Source of the DNA: Solobacterium sp.
GTDB lineage: Bacteria; Bacillota_I; Bacilli_A; Erysipelotrichales; Erysipelotrichaceae
Length of the DNA: 64,000 nt
NCBI GenBank assembly: GCA_017404505.1
Contig: JAFRCE010000002.1
Span: 1 to 64,000, forward strand
Direction: 5' to 3'
Both the position numbers and the translations under genes were made by a program. Each line of letters opens with the position of its first letter. The stretch's first letter is position 1. Positions 8,751-15,426 of this stretch are shown piece after piece. The notes beneath the pieces are model-generated. The model saw only the letters and a program-made list of their open reading frames with translations. It was not told the origin of the DNA and did not search any database.

Positions 8751-8903
8751 ATGATTACTGTTTTTAATCGGGTACAATTGCTGGCTACAGCTGATCACAA
8801 TAGATTTTTTAATGGGATTGTGATAAATAAAAAATATGAAAACCATTGTTATTGTTCTTGCAATCATAACAGCAGTATCGTTCATACTGTCTTTGTTCAT
8901 TAA
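8751..8903 (+). CDS. Possible small ORF overlapping the next gene
   Basis: A 50-codon frame opens at ATG 8751 with a strong AAAGGAGA about 9 bases upstream, better than the signal for the 8836 gene. It reads MITVFNRVQLLATADHN and ends with a Cys/His-rich tail, overlapping the first 68 bases of the 8836 gene in another frame. The N-terminal part resembles the start of small signal-transducing or DUF2007-like proteins (xFxRVxLLxT), so it could be a frameshifted remnant. It may also serve to couple translation to the gene at 8836. Confidence 0.3.
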   Translation: MITVFNRVQLLATADHNRFFNGIVINKKYENHCYCSCNHNSSIVHTVFVH

Positions 8904-9171
8904 AACAGTATCATTTGGTGTTTTTATGATTCTTCTAGGCTTGTTTGTCTGTTACCTTGGGTTTGGACATCAGCCGGAAAGGCCGGGAATGCCCTCAGCA
9001 GGCGGAGGAACCAGAGATGTATCACCTGTTAATCAGGGAATGATGACAGATATGATTCATGAAGGCAGCAGGCACCCGGTCAGCGGAAATAATGCTTTGT
9101 TGCTGTCGGGTGTAATCTGTGCTGCCATTGGAGTGTTAATATTGCTGCTTGAAAAGCTTTTAGGAGTGTAG
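8836..9171 (+). CDS. Two-helix membrane protein of unknown function
   Basis: 111 residues with two adjoining hydrophobic helices at the N terminus (IVIVLAIITAVSFILSLF and FGVFMILLGLFVCYLGFG), a Gly/Pro/Ser-rich polar loop with histidines, and one more helix near the C terminus (ALLLSGVICAAIGVLILLL). No family recognised. It ends 2 bases before the lipoprotein gene and follows the sigma/anti-sigma pair, so it probably belongs to that envelope module. The start ATG has only a weak ribosome binding site. Confidence 0.7.
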   Translation: MKTIVIVLAIITAVSFILSLFIKTVSFGVFMILLGLFVCYLGFGHQPERPGMPSAGGGTRDVSPVNQGMMTDMIHEGSRHPVSGNNALLLSGVICAAIGVLILLLEKLLGV

Positions 9172-9173
9172 AA

Positions 9174-9956
9174 ATGAATCTGAAGCGAAAAACTGTACAG
9201 ATACTTTTTTCCGTGCTGGCAGCGTGTATGATAGGGTGCTCTTCTGCGTCTGAATCACAGACAAATCTATCTGAAGACCATGTGATTGGCATCCTTCTGG
9301 TAAAAGAAGGGGAAACTCTCCCGGCGGAATACGAAATGAGCAATTCAGATATTGCAGGTAGTAGAAGCTGTCTGAGTCTTGTTTATGATCCTGTAAACAA
9401 TATTAACCAGCTGTATGGAGAACCTTATATGCTTGGTGAAGATACACGGATCACAGGGAAAGAAGACAAAACCGGAACAGTGCTTCATTCAATCTGGGCA
9501 GTAAGTCAGTATTCTGAAATCGAAGAAGTACAGATATGGCTGGTTCATTATGACAATGGACGGGTTTACGCAGTCAATAGTAATGAAGTATTAACAAAAG
9601 ACGGTGATGAATATCATTTTAAAGATGAGTGCGGTCTGACGATTAATGCGGAATTGATTACTGTTCAGGTGTTTGATAAGCAGATGCTCACGAAATTTAC
9701 CGAGTATAAGGAAGACGGGATAACTCCGGTAGGAAGCCGTGCTTCTTATTACGGAAGTATCACAGATCTGATGACCTTTACTACATCCGAAAAAACCGCA
9801 TCAGTCAAAGTGAAAGGCACGTTACGTTTGAATGATTCGGATGAGTGGACAGATGTAATATCCGCAGACAGTGATACTGCCTTTACGGGTTTGACGGAAA
9901 ATGCAATTTATGGATTTCTTCAGTGTCAAAAATGGTTGATTGATTTTCCTGAATAA
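9174..9956 (+). CDS. Lipoprotein of unknown function
   Basis: 260 residues. A signal peptide with basic N terminus (NLKRKTVQ), hydrophobic core (ILFSVLAACMIGC) and lipobox ending at Cys22 marks export and lipid anchoring. The mature part is acidic and predicted mostly beta. GGAG lies about 7 bases before the ATG. It is the fourth gene of the sigma-factor module; extracellular lipoproteins are frequent ECF targets. No family recognised. Confidence 0.75.
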   Translation: MNLKRKTVQILFSVLAACMIGCSSASESQTNLSEDHVIGILLVKEGETLPAEYEMSNSDIAGSRSCLSLVYDPVNNINQLYGEPYMLGEDTRITGKEDKTGTVLHSIWAVSQYSEIEEVQIWLVHYDNGRVYAVNSNEVLTKDGDEYHFKDECGLTINAELITVQVFDKQMLTKFTEYKEDGITPVGSRASYYGSITDLMTFTTSEKTASVKVKGTLRLNDSDEWTDVISADSDTAFTGLTENAIYGFLQCQKWLIDFPE

Positions 9957-10137
9957 CAATGTAACAACGGATTGGAAAGTTTCATTAAGAGTTTTTCAAA
10001 GTTCCATCACACTGCATCCTGCAAATAATTTCATTATTTTGTCTGGACAATATGAATTACTGACGGATTCTATTGACGTGTGGTCTTCATTCTGGGTTCA
10101 CGGCAGTATTACTTATAACTATGAAGAGGAGATCTAA
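9957..10137 (+). other. Possible degraded coding remnant between lipoprotein and helix-turn-helix gene
   Basis: A frame open to TAA 10135-10137 reads protein-like sequence (VSLRVFQSSITLHPAN, then SSFWVHGSITYNYEEEI), but its only ATG lies inside the lipoprotein gene in another frame and has no ribosome binding site. It may be the 3' end of a lost exported-protein gene. Confidence 0.25.
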
Positions 10138-10145
10138 ATTGTAAA

Positions 10146-10622
10146 ATGTCAGATTACATTGCCGAAATAATATCAATGCCGATAGTTTTTGATGAGCTGA
10201 AACAATCCGGGATCACTGTTGAACAGCTGTCAAAAATGACAGGGATTTCTGTGACAGATATAAACTTAATTAAAGAAGAAAAAAGAAGTGATAATCCGGA
10301 TGCGAATAATCTTGCTGTTTTGGCAATGAATCTCTGGACAGACAGGAAAACTGATATTCAGCAGTATCTGAGAGAAACAGTTCATCTGCTTCTTACCGTA
10401 CGGTGTCTGAATAAAGAAATGGTTTGTAAGTATCTGCAGATATCAGAGGATGAGCTGCATCTGATTGTCACTGACTATCATCGTGCTGATATTAATTCTT
10501 TACTGAAAGTAGTGCGTCTTGAAAGAACGTTATCAATTATTAACATTATCAATAGAAAGCCAATCACTGATTATATCGAAATAGACGAAACTGACTACAA
10601 ATCTTTGTTTATTCAACAATAA
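10146..10622 (+). CDS. Protein with two helix-turn-helix-like segments, unknown role
   Basis: 158 residues, the intact version of the gene truncated at 335-679. Residues 20-43 (GITVEQLSKMTGISVTDINL) look like a Cro-type helix-turn-helix start. A second similar element lies around residues 88-108 (NKEMVCKYLQISEDELHLIV). GAGGAG lies 14 bases upstream of the ATG, a long spacing. The C terminus is acidic. No enzyme motif. It could be a regulator carried by the accessory region. A strong terminator follows at 10687. Confidence 0.65.
   Translation: MSDYIAEIISMPIVFDELKQSGITVEQLSKMTGISVTDINLIKEEKRSDNPDANNLAVLAMNLWTDRKTDIQQYLRETVHLLLTVRCLNKEMVCKYLQISEDELHLIVTDYHRADINSLLKVVRLERTLSIINIINRKPITDYIEIDETDYKSLFIQQ
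10272..10616 (+). repeat. Direct repeat, copy 2 (partner 335-679)
   Basis: Same-orientation match to 335-679, identical over roughly the first 115 bases and diverging toward the 3' end. It lies inside the intact helix-turn-helix gene. Confidence 0.85.
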
Positions 10623-10686
10623 AAGTTTTAAACTAAATTTATCAAGCAACTAAAGTTCTTATTTAACATAGCGAATCTTTTGTTCT

Positions 10687-10715
10687 GAAAGAGGGTTATT
10701 TTGACACCCTCTTTC
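10687..10715. terminator. Bidirectional hairpin terminator
   Basis: GAAAGAGGGT and ACCCTCTTTC form a perfect 10-bp stem with a 9-base loop. It lies between the plus-strand helix-turn-helix gene and the convergent mob gene. Confidence 0.75.
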
Positions 10716-10755
10716 GGCATATTTATGATCGCCTGATTTGCATCGAATTTATATT

Positions 10756-12054
10756 TCAGCGATGATGCTGTTCAAATCTTCTTTTCTTCGGTTCATCCGA
10801 CAGCAGCTTTCTAGCTGAAAACAGCTGCTGATTCGAAAGCTCTGACATGGCCTCTTCAAAAGATTCATTCAGCCTGCGGATTTCCGGATTGCCGGATCTG
10901 CCCAGCAGTTCTGTAATCCTGTCGAATGCATTCCACAGTTTTTCTTTGATTGTTTCTATTTTGTCCTGCAGTGTATTGAGTGCTTCATCTACATACTTCC
11001 GGATCACTCTCATGACATTCCTGGATGGTTTTACCGGAAGTGTGCTGCAGTCGATGTCGATCTTCTTCAGCGGGATCTCCTGCATGATCTCAGAGCCTAC
11101 ATTCTCCGCAATGGTAAGAATGCCATCTTCCAGTACATCCACTCTGTTTTGCAGCTGGGTATTCTCCTGATGTACCGTCATATAACTTTTCGCATCCGGT
11201 GCACCAAGCATAGCAGCGGTACTTTCGGCTTGTTCGATCAGATCGGAAAGGTCTGCTTTCTGTTTCATGAGTTCTTCAAGTCTTCCGGAATATAATTTCT
11301 CTCTCATTTCCTGCAGTTTCTGGCGCTCTATAAACGATTTCTTTTCAACACGGTAGGAAATGCCGTCTTCTGCCAGCGCATGCAGTTCTGCTCTTTCTTC
11401 GGCAGTATAGGAGAGATCTGATGAAAGGGCTTTCTTCTTGCCTTTGGGAAGCTGTTCTTTCAGGGCAGTCTCTTCTTTCAGCTGCTTCACGGTTTTATTG
11501 CCGCCCTGTTCCCGGGTAATACCATTCTGTATTGAAACATGATAACCAAGAGACTGATCGACTGCTTTCTGAAGTGCCGGATGGAAAGTACGGAGTTCAT
11601 TCTTATCAACAATAGCTTTCGCATTCAATTTCTCGCTGCCGTCTTCCAGCGTTTGAACGGGGACAAAGCAGAAATGCATATGCGGTGTCTGACCGATCTC
11701 ATCCATATGCACATAAGCAGATACAACATTCTTCCTCCCATACCTGTCCGACAGGAATTCATATACGGCAAGGAAGAAAGCATGGCTGTCCTCCGATCTG
11801 ACATCCTTAGGCTGGGTAACGATCCAGTCGCAGATAACATTCTGATTATTCCGGTTATTGGTTTTGATCTCACTTAGTCTTTGTGACAGGAACAGATTCT
11901 GTGAAAGACGCTGATCTGTTTCTGCAACGTTGTAATTAAGGTGAGATCTGGAAGAATCAATATCTTTATTGGACAGGTTATGACCGGCTGTGCGTTCATA
12001 ATGAATGAACATGCCGGTGACTGCTGCCTTTGGGTATTTTTCACAATGTGCCAT
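10756..12054 (-). CDS. MobV-family relaxase (Pre/Mob)
   Basis: 432 residues from ATG 12052-12054, which has AAGGAA about 8 bases upstream; a longer frame reads through the presumed oriT and is rejected. The N-terminal third is the relaxase domain. Motif 1 lies around NLSNKDIDSSRSHLNYN (26-42). The metal site is the HMDE/PHMH pattern with His116, Asp118-Glu119, His125 and His127. Residues 240-430 are largely charged and coiled-coil. It nicks oriT and leads the strand into a recipient, using the conjugation machinery of another element. No type IV secretion genes are present, so the element is mobilizable rather than self-transmissible. Confidence 0.92.
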   Translation of the reverse strand: MAHCEKYPKAAVTGMFIHYERTAGHNLSNKDIDSSRSHLNYNVAETDQRLSQNLFLSQRLSEIKTNNRNNQNVICDWIVTQPKDVRSEDSHAFFLAVYEFLSDRYGRKNVVSAYVHMDEIGQTPHMHFCFVPVQTLEDGSEKLNAKAIVDKNELRTFHPALQKAVDQSLGYHVSIQNGITREQGGNKTVKQLKEETALKEQLPKGKKKALSSDLSYTAEERAELHALAEDGISYRVEKKSFIERQKLQEMREKLYSGRLEELMKQKADLSDLIEQAESTAAMLGAPDAKSYMTVHQENTQLQNRVDVLEDGILTIAENVGSEIMQEIPLKKIDIDCSTLPVKPSRNVMRVIRKYVDEALNTLQDKIETIKEKLWNAFDRITELLGRSGNPEIRRLNESFEEAMSELSNQQLFSARKLLSDEPKKRRFEQHHR

Positions 12055-12165
12055 GGATGGGTTCCTTTCTTTTTCGGAGTGAGTATCTCTTAAGGAGATA
12101 TGAACGACGAAGACGTGCCGACAGGCGAAATGGCAAGCCAGTCCGTCCAGGACCCTCCGGAGGAC

Positions 12166-12205
12166 AAGTGTAACCAACATGGTTGGTGTAACTTGCTACA
12201 CCAAC
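12166..12205. other. Candidate oriT with overlapping inverted repeats
   Basis: GTTGGTGTA (12182-12190) and TACACCAAC (12197-12205) form a perfect 9-bp stem with a 6-base loop. The left arm also pairs imperfectly with AGTGTAACCAAC just upstream, giving two alternative hairpins. The block lies about 110 bases upstream of mobV and runs into the integrase stop codon. MobV oriTs typically sit directly upstream of the relaxase and have such small hairpins; the nick site is not assigned. Confidence 0.5.
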
Positions 12206-13302
12206 TATTTGGTTTTGTCTTTACCTCCTCTGGAGGATCTTTCCAGTTCTTCTCTTGCGGAACTGATCGCATTACTGTAAGTTCCTTTTTTTGCTTCGAA
12301 AATATGAGCATATACTTTCAGAGTGACTTCAACAGTATCACCAATTCTTCGTGCAATTTCCTGAATGGATAAGTCGGTATAGTTGTATAGAAAACTGACA
12401 TGACTGTGTCTGGCGGAATGGAAATGAACATTTTTAACCCCGGCTATTTTCAAAGCGCATTTGAATCTCCTGCGCAATGTTTCTTCCGGCAGGGGGCGAA
12501 AATCTCCAAAAAGGTAGAAATCATCAGAATAGCCAGCAGTTAGTTTCTTTATGTCATGAAAGGATTTGATGCTGTTTTCTAATTCCTGATCCATTTCGAC
12601 AAAATAACTGTTTTTATTCTTCCGCCCTTTAACGACTGTGTGCTTTTTATCTGCATATACGACATGTTTATTAACGGATATTCGTGAGTTGTGATAATCT
12701 ACATCATTCCAGGTTAGGGCGAGAATCTCACCGCGACGCATTCCTGTCCAAAAAGCCACTTCCCACAGCAGCCTATACATTGTGTTTTCTTCATGGTCGA
12801 TAACAGATGTGAATTCCGCATAGGAAAGATATTCAGTAATTTGTTTTGAATGCTTCAGTTTCGGAATACCTGCAAAGGGATTTCTATCAACATAATCATG
12901 TCTGACAGCATAGTTAAAAACCGTATTCATCTGCTTAAGGATCTTATTGGCAATGTTCGTGCTTTTTCCACTTTTTACTGCTGCTCGCATCATCATTTCA
13001 CAGTCATAGCGCTCATATTTATAAAGAGGCTGGTTTAGAAGGAGTGGAGCTATATGGTTTCGATGAATAGATTCAAATTCGCAGTAGGATCTTTTGGAAG
13101 AATGCTCTTTATAAATCTGCAGTATTTCATTGTGTACGTTAATATATGTGATGTCAGTTCTAATGATGCGTTTTCGAGACTCTGACTCAGCATTTTTTGC
13201 ATCACGTTTTGTTTTAAAGCCACGTTTTTTAATGTGTTTTCCATACTTGTCATGATATTCATAACACCACTTGTTGGTTTTCTTATCTTTAAATACAGCC
13301 AT
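12205..13302 (-). CDS. int: Tyrosine-type site-specific integrase
   Basis: 365 residues. An N-terminal arm-binding domain (WCYEYHDKYGKHIKKRGF) and SAM-like core-binding domain precede the catalytic domain. Catalytic residues seen: Arg in TGMRRGEILALTW near 191, His295 and Arg298 in HSARHSH, and Tyr331 in VYAHIF. It integrates and, with a directionality factor, excises the element, probably at the tRNA-Thr gene at 15273-15345. The ATG overlaps the stop of the 221-residue gene upstream (TGATG). Its last codons overlap the right arm of the candidate oriT hairpin. Confidence 0.92.
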   Translation of the reverse strand: MAVFKDKKTNKWCYEYHDKYGKHIKKRGFKTKRDAKNAESESRKRIIRTDITYINVHNEILQIYKEHSSKRSYCEFESIHRNHIAPLLLNQPLYKYERYDCEMMMRAAVKSGKSTNIANKILKQMNTVFNYAVRHDYVDRNPFAGIPKLKHSKQITEYLSYAEFTSVIDHEENTMYRLLWEVAFWTGMRRGEILALTWNDVDYHNSRISVNKHVVYADKKHTVVKGRKNKNSYFVEMDQELENSIKSFHDIKKLTAGYSDDFYLFGDFRPLPEETLRRRFKCALKIAGVKNVHFHSARHSHVSFLYNYTDLSIQEIARRIGDTVEVTLKVYAHIFEAKKGTYSNAISSAREELERSSRGGKDKTK

Positions 13303-13967
13303 CAGGGGATGAGTTTCCTTTCTCTAAGCTCGCTGATAATGCAAGTGTTTAAATATTGCTTGGGAAACTGTATATCAAGAAGAGTGGAATTGGTGCGTTC
13401 ATATATTTTGGAAATGATGTCAAAAACGACGGTATCTGAGATGTTTGTAATGTTCTTCAGATAATTCAGGCATGAATAAGTGAATTCGTCAGGAATGTTA
13501 ATCGAGCGGCAGGAAGTGATGATAAGATTTAAATCATTATTAACAGGGCCTTCAAGCTGCAAAGGGATATCTATAGATGTTGTAATTTCATTTTTGTGAT
13601 TTATGGGTGATTTAGCTGTATTAAACATAAACAATTCTTTGAGATCAGGTCTTTGACGGAATAACAAATCTCTGTATTTGCTGGGCTTATATTTATATGA
13701 TCTATAGATTTTATCCAGCTGATAAAAACCCTCGAGATAAACAATCATATCTTCAAGACTAAGGGGAAAAACGAGCTGGCTTGCACATACCTGAAGTAAT
13801 GCATTCCTGTCAAAGTCTTCAGCTTTTATGATAGGGAATACTTCACAGATACCATCGTGATCAACAGAACAGCAAATATCATGATATAAACATCGGGCTT
13901 CCACAGACATATCATGGTATTTTTTAAGTTTCCAGGTTTCAGCAGGTACTAATACAGCGCTGTTCAT
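13302..13967 (-). CDS. Mobile-element protein, possible replication-initiator-like
   Basis: 221 residues, family not recognised with certainty. The N-terminal part (KYHDMSVEARCLYHDICCSVDHDGICE) resembles the winged-helix start of phage replisome organisers and plasmid initiators, in which a similar 'LSxEAKxLYxxLxxxxDxxG' pattern occurs. The rest is helical. It sits between a short helical gene and the integrase, joined to both by TGATG overlaps, so the three form one operon. A role in element replication or partition is an inference only. Confidence 0.5.
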   Translation of the reverse strand: MNSAVLVPAETWKLKKYHDMSVEARCLYHDICCSVDHDGICEVFPIIKAEDFDRNALLQVCASQLVFPLSLEDMIVYLEGFYQLDKIYRSYKYKPSKYRDLLFRQRPDLKELFMFNTAKSPINHKNEITTSIDIPLQLEGPVNNDLNLIITSCRSINIPDEFTYSCLNYLKNITNISDTVVFDIISKIYERTNSTLLDIQFPKQYLNTCIISELRERKLIP

Positions 13968-14224
13968 CAGTAACCCTCACTTGCATATTTTCTGATCTTG
14001 TCTTCGCTGAGAGAGAAATACTTTAAAACGATATCCGGCGGGAGCCCGAATTCGCTGATCGTTTTTCCTTCAAGGATGAGCTGATGGCAGATATCGTTAT
14101 AAGCTTTGGCTGCACGATGATAAGAACAAGGAATAAAGGTTTCCAGATCTTTTCTTGTAATGAAACCTTTTGCTATTATTTCTGCTCTTTTACTGTTAAT
14201 CTGAGGAATACTTTTTGTTCTCAT
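13967..14224 (-). CDS. Small mobile-element DNA-binding-type protein
   Basis: 85 residues, basic N terminus (RTKSIPQINSKRAE), then a segment GFITRKDLETFIPCSYHRAAKAYND that reads like a helix-turn-helix (DUF3173-like pattern, low certainty). First gene of the int operon, so an excisionase or replication-accessory role is possible. ATG at 14222-14224 with AAAGGAG upstream. Its stop overlaps the start of the next gene (TGATG at 13965-13969). Confidence 0.55.
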   Translation of the reverse strand: MRTKSIPQINSKRAEIIAKGFITRKDLETFIPCSYHRAAKAYNDICHQLILEGKTISEFGLPPDIVLKYFSLSEDKIRKYASEGY

Positions 14225-14295
14225 AGTTGACGGCTCCTTTAGAAATCATATTTGCAAAATAATTATTACATAATATTGAAATTAATCAATATAAA

Positions 14296-14315
14296 ATATT
14301 GTTTACAAACAATAT
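14296..14315. promoter_or_regulatory. Palindromic operator in the int/XRE divergent region
   Basis: ATATTGTTT-AC-AAACAATAT is a perfect 9-bp dyad. A further half site AATATTGTT follows at about 14317. The motif ATCAATAT occurs at 14285-14292 and 14441-14448 and in reverse as ATATTGAT at 14467-14474. The cluster lies between the integrase operon and the XRE repressor gene, where a phage-like repressor would bind. Confidence 0.6.
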
Positions 14316-14421
14316 AAATATTGTTATTTATAAATTTTGCTTCGAAATATTTTTATCTCAGAATGATTCTATTATTAAGGATTATTTGACTGTGAAAGCT
14401 TATATATGACAAAAAGACTGA

Positions 14422-14451
14422 TAGACACAAATTGAAAAACATCAATATAAT
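14422..14451 (+). promoter_or_regulatory. Candidate promoter of the XRE repressor
   Basis: TAGACA (14422-14427) and TATAAT (14446-14451) are 18 bases apart. The -10 overlaps the ATCAATAT element, so autorepression is plausible. Confidence 0.45.
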
Positions 14452-14491
14452 AATGGTGTCAAATCGATATTGATATGGACGGGGGATTGTT

Positions 14492-15091
14492 ATGTTTAAT
14501 TGTGATGAATATAATCTGAAAAGGTTTGCATTTGTTTTAAGTAAACTGCGTAAATCATTTGGATTGACGCAAAAAGAACTGGCAAAAGCAGCAGGATGTA
14601 AACAATTTGATATTACTAGATATGAAAATGCGAAAATGTATCCGCAAAATGACGGAATACTGGATCGCTTAGGAAAGGCACTTGGCATGGATCCGTATTA
14701 TCTGAAATATGGCATGTCAGCCCTTGGCGGCGGCAGTGTCAGGGAAACATCATACGGAAAAGAAATAGAATTGCATCACTTTGACATAGATTATGATCCC
14801 AAATACGTAATGGGTAAAATACCATCTTTGACCGAAAAGGCTGAGATTGCAAAAGATGATAAGAGATATATGGAACTGATACAGGACTTTTTGTCTCAGA
14901 TGTCTGTGGACGAAAAAGTGATTGTATTAGAAACTGTAGTTTTACTGAACAGATTGCATGACGATAACGTCCAGGTATTGGAAGAATCTCAAAAGGAATG
15001 GGAAAAGAGCATAGGCAGTTCTGAACGCAGACGCCGGGTTTTCCCGGATTGGCTGATTGATATGTCGGATTCTATTTCAAATAAGGATTAG
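14492..15091 (+). CDS. XRE-family repressor of the mobile element
   Basis: 199 residues. Residues 8-68 are a Cro/C1 helix-turn-helix (FGLTQKELAKAAGCKQFDITRYENA in two pieces), and the remainder is a helical domain without the Ser-Lys protease signature of LexA-like repressors. GGGGGA lies 7 bases before the ATG. It is transcribed divergently from the three-gene integrase operon, with palindromes in between, as expected for the element's lysogeny-type switch. Loss of repression without self-cleavage would need an antirepressor or protease, neither of which is visible here. Confidence 0.85.
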   Translation: MFNCDEYNLKRFAFVLSKLRKSFGLTQKELAKAAGCKQFDITRYENAKMYPQNDGILDRLGKALGMDPYYLKYGMSALGGGSVRETSYGKEIELHHFDIDYDPKYVMGKIPSLTEKAEIAKDDKRYMELIQDFLSQMSVDEKVIVLETVVLLNRLHDDNVQVLEESQKEWEKSIGSSERRRRVFPDWLIDMSDSISNKD

Positions 15092-15199
15092 ACAGACAAG
15101 TAAACCTTATATATAATCATCATCTGTTATGTTGTGTTGGATTAATTTGAATTGGATTAGATTAGATTGTCAAAAATGATGCGTTTTTAAAAGAAAATG

Positions 15200-15221
15200 T
15201 CCCCAAATTGTCCCCAAAATC
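15200..15221. repeat. Arm-type direct repeat near the element's right end
   Basis: TGTCCCCAAAT is followed at once by TGTCCCCAAAA. Tandem GTCCCCAAA copies next to a tRNA gene are a common layout for integrase arm-binding sites. They mark the probable right end of the element. Confidence 0.5.
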
Positions 15222-15234
15222 AGAAAAAACAAAT

Positions 15235-15262
15235 CAAAAAAGCCCATTTTGTGGGCTTTTCT
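15235..15262. terminator. Terminator after tRNA-Thr
   Basis: AAAAAGCCCA-TTTTG-TGGGCTTTT forms a stem with A/T tails on both sides. On the minus strand it closes the tRNA transcript. Confidence 0.7.
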
Positions 15263-15272
15263 GCATATATGG

Positions 15273-15345
15273 TGCCGACTATCGGATTCGAACCAACGAC
15301 CTAATCATTACGAATGATTTGCTCTGCCAGCTGAGCTAAGTCGGC
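15273..15345 (-). tRNA. tRNA-Thr (anticodon CGU)
   Basis: The minus strand folds as a complete cloverleaf of 73 nt. The acceptor GCCGACU pairs with AGUCGGC and is followed by A. The D arm is GCUC-AGCUGGCA-GAGC, the anticodon arm AAUCA-UUCGUAA-UGAUU, and the T arm has UUCGAAU. The CCA end is not encoded. The 3' end faces the mobile element, so this is the likely integration target. Confidence 0.93.
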
Positions 15346-15358
15346 TTAAAGCCTTTTT

Positions 15359-15387
15359 ATTATAGGGGATTTTTATGGTGATGACAA
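15359..15387 (-). promoter_or_regulatory. tRNA-Thr promoter
   Basis: On the minus strand TTGTCA (15382-15387) and TATAAT (15359-15364) are separated by 17 bases, ending 13 bases before the tRNA 5' end. Confidence 0.7.
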
Positions 15388-15398
15388 CAAAAATAAAA

Positions 15399-15419
15399 AA
15401 AGACGCACAGAGCGTCTTT
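15399..15419 (-). terminator. Terminator of the lysine operon
   Basis: AAAGACGC-ACAGA-GCGTCTTT, with a run of A on the plus strand (T on the minus), lies just after the ddh stop codon. Confidence 0.75.
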
Positions 15420-15426
15420 CATGTGA

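Noticed and set aside
1..10755. Left attachment site (copy of the tRNA-Thr 3' end)
   Set aside because: Reading the left part by eye showed no GGTTCGAATCC-like copy in either orientation; a short core could have been missed.
12055..12180. N-terminal extension of mobV
   Set aside because: The extended frame reads through the presumed oriT without a ribosome binding site; the ATG at 12052-12054 has AAGGAA.
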